A stretch of DNA of 9,209 nt from Pseudomonadota bacterium (GTDB lineage Bacteria; Pseudomonadota; Alphaproteobacteria; Rickettsiales; UBA1997). How positions within the stretch are numbered: the first letter of the stretch is position 1; each line of letters opens with the position of its first letter. Shown piece by piece: positions 1 to 8,156 of the stretch. A model generated the notes under the pieces. It was not told the origin of the DNA and searched no databases. It was given only the letters and a program-made list of their open reading frames with translations. Location: NCBI GenBank assembly GCA_009921385.1, contig RFXY01000027.1, positions 1-9,209 of the forward strand, given 5' to 3'. A program made the position numbers and the translations under genes.

Positions 1-9
1 AGTCATAAA

Positions 10-1842
10 ATGAAAAAAAATCTTATTATTTGGGCAATAGTTTTAATTGCTTTATTTGCATTGTCAGCATACCTCGATGGCACTAACAACTCAAAAAATA
101 ACATTAATTTTTCTGATTTCATCAATAAAGTCGAAAATTCTGAAGTAACCGAAGTAAAAATCAAAGGAAATGATCTTAATGGTGTTTTAAAAGACGGTTC
201 TACCTTTTACACTTATTTGCCTTATTATCCAAATTTAATCGAAAAACTTTATGCAAAAGGTGTTGCCATTAATTCTTTACCATTAATCAGTAAATCCGAA
301 AAAATCACTTCTGGTTTGTTGGGTTGGTTGCCTTTTTTAATTATGATTGGTTTGTGGATCTTTTTTGCCAAAGGAGCTTCTGGTAAAGGTGGTGGCGGGG
401 CTTTTGGTTTTGGCAAATCAAGAGCAAAATTATTGCAAGAAAATAAAAATAAAATTACTTTTCAAGATGTCGCGGGCATCGATGAGGCAAAACAAGAGCT
501 CAGTGAAATTGTTGATTTTCTTAAATCTCCTAAAAAATATCTTGAAGTTGGTGCAAAAATTCCTAGAGGTTGCTTGTTAATTGGTTCTCCTGGAACTGGT
601 AAAACATTGTTGGCAAGGGCAATTGCTGGTGAAGCTGGGGTGCCATTTTTTTCTATCTCTGGCTCTGATTTTGTTGAAATGTTTGTTGGTGTTGGTGCTA
701 GTCGAGTGCGAGATATGTTTGAGCAAGCAAAAAAATCGGCTCCATGCATTGTTTTTATTGACGAAATAGATGCGGTAGGTAGGCATCGCGGTTCGGGTTA
801 TGGTGGTGGAAACGATGAAAGAGAGCAAACTCTCAATCAAATGTTAGTAGAAATGGACGGTTTTTCTGATAACGAAGGTGTGGTGGTTATTGCTGCCACT
901 AACAGACCAGATGTTTTAGACAAAGCCTTATTAAGACCGGGCAGATTTGATAGGCAAATAACCGTGCCTAATCCAGATATTTTAGGTAGAGAACAAATTT
1001 TAGTTGTGCATATGAAAAAAATAAATGCAGCTTCTGATATTAATGTAAAAATCATTGCGAGAGGCACCCCTGGTTTTGCTGGTGCCGACTTAGCAAATTT
1101 AGTAAATGAAGGGGCGATTATGGCTGCCAGATCTAATCAAAAAATGGTTACCATGAAAAATTTAGAAGATGCTAAAGATAAAATCTTGATGGGCACCGAA
1201 AGAAAATCTATTATAATGCAAAAATCTGAAAAAGAACTTACTGCCTATCACGAGGCTGGTCATGCTATTACTGCTATTAATTCTCCTAATTCCGACCCAA
1301 TTCATAAAGCAACCATTATTCCTAGGGGCAGGGCTTTGGGCTTGGTTATGCGATTGCCAGAAAATGATTGTTTTTCTGTCACTAGAGCGAAGCTACAAGA
1401 CGATTTGGTGGTGGCTATGGGCGGTAGGGTTTCCGAAGAAATAATTTTTGGTTACGACAAAATAACCACAGGTGCCTCTTCTGACATTTCGCAAGCAACT
1501 TATATGGCAAAAAATATGGTTACCAAATGGGGTTTGAGCGATAAATTAGGAACGGTAGATTTGTCAGAAGATGATTCTAACAAAATGTTTAGTAACAAAA
1601 GTTATTCTGAAGCTACCAGTCAAATGATCGATCAAGAAGTAAGAAGAATTATTGAAGAAGCTTATAACAAGGCAAAAGATATTTTGCTTGCCAAAAACAG
1701 CGATCTGCATTTGTTGGCAAAAGCATTGCTTGAGTACGAAACTCTTACAGGAGAACAAATTAAAATTTTACTTGCTGGCGGTGAAATAAATAAGCCAAAT
1801 CAAGAGCAAAGCTCTATGACAAGCTCTTTATCGTCTATATAA
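10..1842 (+). CDS. ftsH: FtsH, ATP-dependent membrane zinc metalloprotease
   Basis: This is a 610-residue FtsH, slightly shorter than the 640 or so typical of the family, and looks complete. FtsH is a hexameric inner-membrane protease that pulls out and degrades misfolded membrane proteins and some short-lived cytosolic regulators. Visible in order: a first membrane helix (about residues 5-22), a short periplasmic domain, a second helix (about 103-120), a glycine-rich linker, and then the AAA+ domain. That domain has Walker A GSPGTGKT (192-199), pore motif FVGVG (225-229), Walker B ending in DEID (251-254), and the second region of homology with arginine fingers R309 and R312. The protease domain has HEAGH (414-418) and the third zinc ligand D492 in the TTGASSD stretch. 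The usual GPPGTGKT is GSPGTGKT here, a mild change. The tail is serine-rich. The start ATG lies 9 bp from the window edge with no Shine-Dalgarno sequence visible. A TAA at 6-8 could be the stop of an upstream gene (often tilS), but this cannot be tested here. Confidence 0.98.
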   Translation: MKKNLIIWAIVLIALFALSAYLDGTNNSKNNINFSDFINKVENSEVTEVKIKGNDLNGVLKDGSTFYTYLPYYPNLIEKLYAKGVAINSLPLISKSEKITSGLLGWLPFLIMIGLWIFFAKGASGKGGGGAFGFGKSRAKLLQENKNKITFQDVAGIDEAKQELSEIVDFLKSPKKYLEVGAKIPRGCLLIGSPGTGKTLLARAIAGEAGVPFFSISGSDFVEMFVGVGASRVRDMFEQAKKSAPCIVFIDEIDAVGRHRGSGYGGGNDEREQTLNQMLVEMDGFSDNEGVVVIAATNRPDVLDKALLRPGRFDRQITVPNPDILGREQILVVHMKKINAASDINVKIIARGTPGFAGADLANLVNEGAIMAARSNQKMVTMKNLEDAKDKILMGTERKSIIMQKSEKELTAYHEAGHAITAINSPNSDPIHKATIIPRGRALGLVMRLPENDCFSVTRAKLQDDLVVAMGGRVSEEIIFGYDKITTGASSDISQATYMAKNMVTKWGLSDKLGTVDLSEDDSNKMFSNKSYSEATSQMIDQEVRRIIEEAYNKAKDILLAKNSDLHLLAKALLEYETLTGEQIKILLAGGEINKPNQEQSSMTSSLSSI

Positions 1843-1868
1843 AAATCGTCAAAATTGCATTAAAATTA

Positions 1869-1896
1869 TTGATTTAAAACTTTTTATTGTTAAAAT
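1869..1896 (+). promoter_or_regulatory. Candidate sigma-70 promoter for the gyrA operon
   Basis: The 94-bp gap between ftsH and gyrA holds TTGATT (1869-1874), then a 16-bp spacer, then TAAAAT (1891-1896), close to the -35 and -10 consensus. Transcription would start near 1903, leaving a leader of about 34 nt before the gyrA ATG. This is the only sizeable gap upstream of the gyrA-ftsA-pstA-folP run, which favours a promoter here. In DNA this AT-rich, such matches arise often by chance, so the call is tentative. Confidence 0.35.
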
Positions 1897-1936
1897 TTCC
1901 GTTACTTCTTTTGTTTTATTAATTTGAATTTTTACC

Positions 1937-4726
1937 ATGAATCACACTCAACAACCACAAAATTTACCAACCAAAGATGTTTTGCCAGTTTCGCTAGTAA
2001 GTGAAATGAAAAAATCTTATCTCGATTATGCCATGAGTGTTATTGTGGCAAGAGCAATCCCAGATGCCTGCGACGGCTTAAAGCCAGTTCACAGAAGAAT
2101 TCTTTTTGCGATGCATGAAGGTGGCTACGATTTTAATAAACCGTTTAAAAAATCTGCCAGAATAGTAGGTGAAGTGATGGGTAAATATCACCCGCACGGC
2201 GATTCTGCTATTTATGAATCTTTGGTAAGAATGGTACAAGATTTTTCTTTAAGAGTGCCACTAATTGATGGTCAGGGTAATTTTGGTTCAATCGATGATG
2301 ATCCTCCCGCCGCTATGCGATATACCGAATCTCGCCTAAAAAAAATTACCCATACTATGTTGTCTGATCTCGACAAAGATACTGTCGATTTTATGCCAAA
2401 CTACGATGGCAACGAGCAAGAACCAAAAGTTTTACCCGCTAGATTTCCTAATTTATTGGTAAATGGCTCTGGTGGCATTGCTGTTGGTATGGCAACCAAT
2501 ATTCCGCCTCATAATTTAGGAGAGGTTATCGATGGTTGTATTTCTTATATCGACAACAATAATGTAACTATTGAAGAACTTATTCAAATAATTCCTGGTC
2601 CAGATTTTCCGACAGGTGGTATTATTTTAGGTAGATCTGGTCATCATTTAGCTGCAACAACTGGTAAAGGTCCGGTTGTGATGAGGGGTAAACATAAAAT
2701 TGAAAAGAAAAACAATCAAAAAACCAGTATCATTATTACTGAAATTCCTTATCAAGTTAATAAAGCTAAATTGGTCGAAAAAATTGCCGATCTTGTGAAA
2801 GATAAAAAAATCGAAGGCATTTCCGATTTAAGAGACGAATCCGATCGAGACGGCATTAGAATTGCGATTGAATTAAAAAAAGATACTCCAGAAGATGTTA
2901 TTATCAATCAACTCTATAATTTTACCGAACTGCAATGCAATTTTAGTGTTAACACTTTGGCTCTTAATCATGGTAAACCGCAATTACTAAATTTATTGCA
3001 AATTATCACGATTTTTGTTGATTTTCGTTTTGAAGTAACCACCAGAAGAACTAAATTTTTACTAAACAAAGCACGAGATAAAACTCATATTTTAATTGGC
3101 TTGGCAGTTGCAGTTAATAACATCGATGAAATTGTTAATCTAATTAAATCATCGGCAGATACTGCCGAAGCTAAAGCCAAACTATTAGCAAAACCTTGGT
3201 CTGTTGGCAATATCGAGCATATCATTAATTTGGTGCAAGATAACGGTAATGTGGTGATAAATCAGCAATTTTATTTCACCGAAGTGCAAGCAAAGGCAAT
3301 TTTAGACATGAGATTGGCGAGATTAACTGGTCTTGAAATGAACAAAATCAATGCCGAATTGCAAGAATTAACCAAAGAAATTAATCAATATTTAAGTTTG
3401 CTTTCTAGCAAGCAAGCTATGATGAACCTGGTTAGACAAGAACTTCTTGATATTAAAAACGAATTTGCCACTCCGCGTAAATCAACCATCGAAGATGCCG
3501 AATTTGAAATTGATATCGAAAGTTTGATTCCTAAAGAAGAAATGGTGGTGGTTTCTACCATGAATGGCTACATAAAACGAGTTCCGCTAGATTCTTATCG
3601 CACACAAAAAAGAGGAGGCAAGGGCAGATCTGCCATCGATATTCGAGACGAAGATGTTACTACCGAAATTTTTGCCACCAATACTCATACTCCAATTTTG
3701 TTTTTTTCTACCAAAGGCAAAGTTTATCGTCTTAAAACCTATAAATTACCGCTAAATAATCCGCAAGCAAGAGGCAGAGCATTAGTTAACTTATTACCGC
3801 TTGAACCAGACGAAAAGATTAGCACCATTTTAGCTTTACCGCAAGATGAGTCTACTTGGGCAGAATTAAGTATTGTTTTTGCCACTTCTAACGGCGATAT
3901 TAGAAGAAATTCTATGGATCAATTTACCGATATTAGATCAAGCGGTAAAATCGCCATGAAACTTGAAGAAAATCAAGCTTTAATTGGTGTTGCTTTATGC
4001 AATAGTAGCGATGATATTTTACTTTCCACTTATAATGGCAAATGCATTCGCTTTCCAGTTAATAAATTAAGAGTTTTTCAAAGTAGAAATTCTACTGGTG
4101 TAAAGGGTATGAATCTTGAGGAAAAAAATAAAGTAATCGCTTTATCTATTCTAAAACATGCCAGTGAAGAAATGGAAACCAGAGAAAAATATTTAAAACT
4201 AGATGTTGAAATTCGCTTACAATTAAAACAAGCCTTGCTCTTTAATCAACAGCTTGCAGAAAATCGCTCAGACTTATTGCAAACAACAAAACCATTGCCA
4301 GAAATCGGTAATTCTGAATTAAATTTAGAGACAATTTATAAAATGGCTAGCAATGAACAGTTTATTTTAACTATCACCGAAAATGGCTTTGGCAAAAGAA
4401 CTTCTGCTTACGAATATCGCATCACTAATCGTGGGGGCATGGGCATTACCAATATTATTACTTCTAAAAGAAATGGCAATGTTGTTGCTAGTTTTGCGGT
4501 TGAAGATAAAGATCAGGTAATGTTAATAACCAACAAAGGCACCCTAATTCGCACCGATATAAATTCGGTTCGCATTGTTGGCAGAAATTCACAAGGTGTT
4601 ACCCTAATTAAAACACAAGAAGAAAATGTGGTTGCGGTAGCCAGAATAGCCAATAACGAAGCAGATGTCGAAGACGATTTAGATCTTGCAATAGAAGAGC
4701 AAATCGATTCAATAGAAAATTCATAA
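1937..4726 (+). CDS. gyrA: DNA gyrase subunit A
   Basis: GyrA is the DNA-cleaving subunit of gyrase (A2B2), which introduces negative supercoils using ATP bound by GyrB. The 929-residue protein has the full N-terminal breakage-reunion domain: the LKPVHRR motif (48-54), HPHGDS (85-90) and the catalytic tyrosine Y129 in AAMRYTE. The quinolone-contact positions (E. coli 83 and 87) are Ser90 and Glu94, the normally drug-sensitive type. Gyrase rather than topoisomerase IV ParC is shown by the GyrA box QKRGGKGR (557-564) at the start of the C-terminal DNA-wrapping beta-pinwheel. Blade-like repeats continue from there to GRNSQGV (882-888). An insert of about 60 residues (roughly 742-800), helical and charged in appearance, lies between blades; I know such an insert from alphaproteobacterial GyrA. 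It makes the protein longer than the 875 residues of E. coli. The tail (908-929) is very acidic. The ATG has no Shine-Dalgarno sequence. ftsA starts 1 bp after the stop. Confidence 0.97.
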   Translation: MNHTQQPQNLPTKDVLPVSLVSEMKKSYLDYAMSVIVARAIPDACDGLKPVHRRILFAMHEGGYDFNKPFKKSARIVGEVMGKYHPHGDSAIYESLVRMVQDFSLRVPLIDGQGNFGSIDDDPPAAMRYTESRLKKITHTMLSDLDKDTVDFMPNYDGNEQEPKVLPARFPNLLVNGSGGIAVGMATNIPPHNLGEVIDGCISYIDNNNVTIEELIQIIPGPDFPTGGIILGRSGHHLAATTGKGPVVMRGKHKIEKKNNQKTSIIITEIPYQVNKAKLVEKIADLVKDKKIEGISDLRDESDRDGIRIAIELKKDTPEDVIINQLYNFTELQCNFSVNTLALNHGKPQLLNLLQIITIFVDFRFEVTTRRTKFLLNKARDKTHILIGLAVAVNNIDEIVNLIKSSADTAEAKAKLLAKPWSVGNIEHIINLVQDNGNVVINQQFYFTEVQAKAILDMRLARLTGLEMNKINAELQELTKEINQYLSLLSSKQAMMNLVRQELLDIKNEFATPRKSTIEDAEFEIDIESLIPKEEMVVVSTMNGYIKRVPLDSYRTQKRGGKGRSAIDIRDEDVTTEIFATNTHTPILFFSTKGKVYRLKTYKLPLNNPQARGRALVNLLPLEPDEKISTILALPQDESTWAELSIVFATSNGDIRRNSMDQFTDIRSSGKIAMKLEENQALIGVALCNSSDDILLSTYNGKCIRFPVNKLRVFQSRNSTGVKGMNLEEKNKVIALSILKHASEEMETREKYLKLDVEIRLQLKQALLFNQQLAENRSDLLQTTKPLPEIGNSELNLETIYKMASNEQFILTITENGFGKRTSAYEYRITNRGGMGITNIITSKRNGNVVASFAVEDKDQVMLITNKGTLIRTDINSVRIVGRNSQGVTLIKTQEENVVAVARIANNEADVEDDLDLAIEEQIDSIENS

Positions 4727-4727
4727 T

Positions 4728-5969
4728 ATGGTGGTTAGCAATATTTATAAAAATCGTAAAATTGTTTGTTGCTTAGATCTTTCTTCTTCTAAACTAATTT
4801 GTATTATTGCTAATATTGGTATTGATGCTATTGAAATACTGGGTTATAGCCACACAGAAGCCAAAGGTATTTCTGTTGGGGCGATTTCTGATGTTAAGTT
4901 GGCACAAAAATCTATTGCCAACAGTGTGGCAGAAGCCGAAAAAATGGCGGGCATCAATATCGAAGAAATCATAGTTTCTTTAAACGAAAGCCAATTATCT
5001 TCTGGTTATCAAAATGCAACAGAAAAAATTCAAAAAGAGGTGGTGCAAAACTCAACTATTCATAATTTAGTTAATAAAATCAGAGTTTCTTGCCTGAAAA
5101 ATCATAAAGAACCAATACATCTTATTCCGCTACAATATCGTATTGACGATGCAAATATAGTGGCAAATCCGCGATATATGAGTGGTGAAAAATTATTTGC
5201 TAAATTTCATGTAATTACCGCTTCACGAACTACTATTTTAAACATTGAGAACTGTTTTAAAAAATCTAAATTGTCGATTAACGATTATATTTCTTCTACT
5301 TATGCTAGCTCGCTTTCTTGTTTAAAAGAAAATGAGCTAAAAATAGGAACTCTGTTAATCGATATTGGCAGTGAATCTACCAGTTTTTGTTTGTTTTATG
5401 ATGATAAACTATTTTATCGTTCTTCTATTTCATTGGGCGGTTTAAACATTACCAAAGATATTGCTAGCATATTGGGAATTAATTTTTTAACCGCAGAAAA
5501 AATTAAAATTCTTAATAGCACCATTATTTTATCGCCAATAGAAGAGCAAGAAGTGATAAAATATCGCAATCTAGAAATGCTAGAAGAAATAATGGCAAAA
5601 CTACCAACCAGAATAGAATTATCAACCATTGTGCAAGCTAGGTTAGAAGAGATTTTTGAAACATTGAATAATAATTTAAAATTAGCGAAAATTCCGTTAG
5701 AAACAATCTCAAATATTGTCATTATCGGAGGATCTTCTAATATTCTTGGCATCGATAAGTTAGCAAAACAAATTTATCAAAAAAATACACGCATCGGCTA
5801 CTCTTTAAAGCCAAACAATATTCCTTCTGATTTTCTCAATATCACTAACATCAATGTTTTAGGTATGCTTATCTATTTACAAAATGAATTTATCAAATAT
5901 CAAGGGGTGAATGTTGAAAATAATGATAATTGGTTAAAAAAAATTCTCAGCAAATTTATTAAAGAATAA
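4728..5969 (+). CDS. ftsA: FtsA, cell division actin-like membrane tether
   Basis: FtsA is the actin-fold protein that anchors FtsZ filaments to the inner membrane and recruits later divisome proteins. The product has 413 residues (E. coli 420). Visible parts: phosphate-1 region DLSSSK (17-22), the FtsA-specific 1C domain (about 45-165, including the AEAEKMAG helix at 68-75), phosphate-2 region LLIDIGSEST (209-218), adenosine region IIGGSSNILG (332-341), and a C-terminal amphipathic helix NWLKKILSKF (401-410) of the membrane-targeting kind. All three nucleotide motifs have lost glycines compared with the usual DIGSTK, DIGGGTT and GGGA/GGAS forms, so the protein is divergent, but domain order and C-terminal helix support FtsA over MreB or DnaK. 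It starts 1 bp after the gyrA stop (TAATATG), suggesting coupled translation. Neither ftsQ nor ftsZ, the usual neighbours, is present in the window. Confidence 0.9.
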   Translation: MVVSNIYKNRKIVCCLDLSSSKLICIIANIGIDAIEILGYSHTEAKGISVGAISDVKLAQKSIANSVAEAEKMAGINIEEIIVSLNESQLSSGYQNATEKIQKEVVQNSTIHNLVNKIRVSCLKNHKEPIHLIPLQYRIDDANIVANPRYMSGEKLFAKFHVITASRTTILNIENCFKKSKLSINDYISSTYASSLSCLKENELKIGTLLIDIGSESTSFCLFYDDKLFYRSSISLGGLNITKDIASILGINFLTAEKIKILNSTIILSPIEEQEVIKYRNLEMLEEIMAKLPTRIELSTIVQARLEEIFETLNNNLKLAKIPLETISNIVIIGGSSNILGIDKLAKQIYQKNTRIGYSLKPNNIPSDFLNITNINVLGMLIYLQNEFIKYQGVNVENNDNWLKKILSKFIKE

Positions 5970-5972
5970 AAT

Positions 5973-7179
5973 ATGCAATTTAATTATAATAATTTTCAGC
6001 AACGAAAGAAAAAAGAAGCTTTATTTAAGATCTTGACAATATCTTGCATATTTTTTGCTATTATTTTTTTATTAACTTTATTTTTATTAATTACACATAA
6101 AGCCCAACCAGCTTTTTTGAGAACAAAAATCGCTCTCGAAATTGACCTTACCAATCAAACTAATTTAAAAAATATAGATTATCGTCAAATCATTAAAGAT
6201 GCTTTAATCAAACAATTTTCTCACACTTGTTAACACTAATTCTCTTTATCAATTAATTAGCAAAATTAGCAATCTAGAGCTAAAACAAGCTATCGAAAAA
6301 AATCAAAATTTGTTAGGTAGTAAGTTTTTATTTTGGCTTTCGGCAAGTTCAAAGCTTGATATAGCATTTAAATATCATAATCAGCATCATCTTAATTTGT
6401 TGCAACAAAAAATTCTATCTCAATTGCAAGAACAGCAAAAAATTAAAACCTACTTTAACTGGCAATTTTGGCAATACGGAGACTCTCGAGAACCAGAAAT
6501 TGCGGGCATCGCTTCTAGTTTAGCTGGTTCTTTTTTAACTATGTTGGTATTTTTATTGTTGGCAATGCCTCTTGCAGTGGCTTGTGGTTTTTATCTAGAA
6601 GAATTTGCTCCAAAAAATACTTTCACCAATATCATAGAGGTGAGTTTAAATAATTTGGCGGCCATACCATCAATTATTTATGGTTTGCTTGGTTTAATTA
6701 TTTATTTGCAAATATTTAAATTGCCACGATCTTCTAGTTTAGTTGGCGGTCTTACTTTGTTTATGTTGGTTTTGCCAATTATTATTATTTCAACAAGAAA
6801 TGCTATAAGAACAATTCCAAAAAATATCAGAGATGCCGCTTTGGGGCTTGGAGCATCTTCTTTTCAGGTTGTTTTGCATCATTTATTGCCACTGTCTTTG
6901 CCAGGAATTATGACAGGCACAATTTTAGCAGTTTCGCGAGCATTAGGCGAAACTGCCCCTTTGCTTATGATTGGTATGATTGCTTTTATTGTTGATATAC
7001 CTAAAAAATTCAGCGATCCTACCACGGTTTTGCCAGTGCAAATTTATTTATGGTCAGACTCTCAAGAAGTTGGTTTTGCCGAAAAAACTTCGGCAGGAAT
7101 TTTGGTTTTATTGTCTTTTTTGATTTTACTCAATTTAACCGCAGTTTTAATTAGAAGAAAGTTTGAAAAAAAATGGTAA
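5973..7179 (+). pseudogene. pstA: Phosphate ABC transporter permease PstA, split by a +1 frameshift
   Basis: PstA is one of two membrane permeases of the high-affinity phosphate importer PstSCAB. The 5' part (5973-6233, 86 codons) encodes a basic N-terminus, one membrane helix (about residues 17-41) and the start of a DUF3333-like extension, then meets TAA. The rest continues in the next forward frame, open from 6208 to 7179. It holds the end of the extension, the typical GDSREPE stretch (6478-6498), five or so membrane helices, and the EAA-type loop RDAALGLGASS with its downstream LLP (around 6829-6891). Removing one T at 6216-6219 yields a continuous 401-residue protein, the normal length for this PstA type. 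The downstream half has no ATG until 6541; a TTG at 6310 opens an in-frame stretch but starts mid-domain. Nothing else is degraded, and the folP start overlaps the stop by 7 bp, so the lesion is recent, an assembly error, or recoded. pstS, pstC and pstB are not in the window. Confidence 0.85.
6216..6219 (+). other. Frameshift site in pstA (TTTT run)
   Basis: The upstream frame reads CAA TTT TCT CAC ACT TGT TAA, stopping at 6231-6233. The downstream frame is open from 6208, so the shift must lie between 6208 and 6233. The TTTT at 6216-6219 is the most economical point: a Phe tRNA on TTT could re-pair with TTT after moving one base, and reading would continue CTC ACA CTT. The exact base cannot be fixed from one sequence. 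Confidence 0.6.
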
Positions 7180-7964
7180 AAATAGTTGGAATTCTCAATT
7201 TAACTCCCGATTCTTTTTTTGATGGTGGCAAGCACAATACTTGCGAATTAGCCTTACAACAAGTGGCAAAAATGCTTCAAGCAGGTGCTTGTATTATTGA
7301 TATTGGGGCAGAATCTACCAAGCCAAATTCTCAACCTCTCACTTTACAACAAGAGCAAGAAAGATTGTTAAAAATTTTACCGTCAATTATTGCTTATATT
7401 AAAACATTTAATAAAGAAAATCAAAAAAACATCAAAATTAGCTTAGATTCTTATCATTTTCACACTATTAAAATGGGTTTAGAAATGGGTATCGATATAA
7501 TTAACGATGTTAGTGGCTTGGTTGATGAAAAAATAGTTGATTTAGCCATGCAATATCAATGTCAAGTGATTTTGATGCATAATTTAGCTATTCATTCTAA
7601 TCCAAATTTAATTATTAATACAAATCTCAACATTAATTCTGAAATTTTTAATTGGGCTAAACAAAAAATAGCTAAATTACTTGCTAAAGGTATAAAAAAA
7701 ACTAATATTATTTTTGATCCAGGCTTGGGATTTAGTAAAAATGCCGCACAATGCATAAAAATTTTAAAAGAAATTGTCATTTATCATAATTTGGGAGTAG
7801 AAATTTTAGTTGGCCATTCGCAAAAAAGTTTTTTAGATGCCATAGAAATTGAAAATTTATCTAGATCTCAAAAAACCTTGCTTATTTCTCAATATTTAGC
7901 TAAAAAACAAGTGCAATATTTAAGAGTGCATAATGTTTATGAAAATTATCAAGTGTTGAAGTGA
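7173..7964 (+). CDS. folP: Dihydropteroate synthase
   Basis: FolP joins 6-hydroxymethyl-7,8-dihydropterin pyrophosphate to p-aminobenzoate to give 7,8-dihydropteroate in folate synthesis; it is the sulfonamide target. The 263-residue TIM-barrel protein shows the family motifs in order: NLTPDSFFDGG (9-19), IIDIGAESTKP (41-51), the LDSY strand with D92, INDVSG (110-115), FDPGLGF (181-187), GHSQKSF (214-220) and RVH (251-253). Residues matching the E. coli ligand contacts N22, D96, N115, D185, K221, R255 and H257 are all present. Two loop positions differ: the E. coli Arg63 equivalent is Lys50, and Arg220 of SRKS is Gln217. The C-terminus ends soon after RVHNV, a little shorter than E. coli FolP (282). 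The ATG sits inside the pstA stop (ATGGTAA), a coupling overlap. No folB, folK or folE is nearby. A palindromic repeat starts 7 bp after the stop. Confidence 0.95.
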   Translation: MVKIVGILNLTPDSFFDGGKHNTCELALQQVAKMLQAGACIIDIGAESTKPNSQPLTLQQEQERLLKILPSIIAYIKTFNKENQKNIKISLDSYHFHTIKMGLEMGIDIINDVSGLVDEKIVDLAMQYQCQVILMHNLAIHSNPNLIINTNLNINSEIFNWAKQKIAKLLAKGIKKTNIIFDPGLGFSKNAAQCIKILKEIVIYHNLGVEILVGHSQKSFLDAIEIENLSRSQKTLLISQYLAKKQVQYLRVHNVYENYQVLK

Positions 7965-7970
7965 TAAAAA

Positions 7971-8044
7971 CAGCACTCGATCTAAATTCCCCTTCTTGCA
8001 GAAGGGGTGGCGACCGAAGGTCGACTGGGCAGTGTCGGCACAAG
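7971..8044 (+). repeat. REP-like palindromic element, copy A
   Basis: A 74-bp unit. Its 40-bp core (7986-8025) is identical to that of copy B and is 24/40 G+C, far richer than the surrounding genes. It forms two hairpins: CCCCTTC (7989-7995) pairs with GAAGGGG (8001-8007) around loop TTGCA, and CGACC (8011-8015) pairs with GGTCG (8019-8023) around loop GAA. The outer ends carry CACT (7974-7977) and AGTG (8031-8034), which can pair and close the unit into a three-way-junction-like fold. It starts 7 bp after the folP stop and could protect or terminate the operon mRNA, which is inference. Confidence 0.9.
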
Positions 8045-8115
8045 CAGCACTCGGATATTCCCCTTCTTGCAGAAGGGGTGGCGACCGAAGGTCGACGGGG
8101 TAGTGTTTGCAACAC
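8045..8115 (+). repeat. REP-like palindromic element, copy B
   Basis: Direct copy of unit A, abutting it with no spacer (core-to-core period 71 bp). The core (8057-8096) matches copy A at all 40 bases, while the flanks differ: three bases fewer before the core, and GGGGTAGTG in place of TGGGCAGTG after it. Hairpins are at 8060-8078 and 8082-8094. The 3' end adds a small palindrome, GTGTT-TGC-AACAC (8103-8115). Both copies begin with CAGCACTCG (7971 and 8045). Confidence 0.9.
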
Positions 8116-8156
8116 ACGGTAAGATCTCTTCGAAAAACCATCGGTGATCAGCTCCC

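Noticed and set aside
1802..1828. Inverted repeat AAGAGC / GCTCTT at the end of ftsH as a terminator
   Set aside because: It lies within the coding sequence, the arms are short and interrupted, and no T-run follows.
5414..5752. 112-codon minus-strand open frame inside ftsA
   Set aside because: It lies fully antisense to a conserved gene and has no recognisable domain; a shadow frame.
6033..6064. Perfect TTGACA with TATTAT downstream inside pstA
   Set aside because: The spacing is 20 bp, and at 17 bp the -10 match is poor. It lies in the membrane-helix codons of pstA, where such T-rich runs are expected, so an internal promoter is not supported.
6310..7179. Independent short PstA starting at TTG 6310
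   Set aside because: The homologous sequence extends upstream in the same frame to about 6220 and joins the N-terminal part encoded from 5973, so the TTG is an internal Leu codon of a frameshifted gene.
7971..8115. CRISPR array
   Set aside because: The two units abut without unique spacers, the repeat contains two hairpins, and no cas genes are present.
7900..8141. Two overlapping minus-strand open frames with Pro/Arg/Ser-rich products
   Set aside because: They are translations of the stop-free palindromic repeats in two frames. They show internal duplication from copies A and B, and one of them also runs into the folP end.
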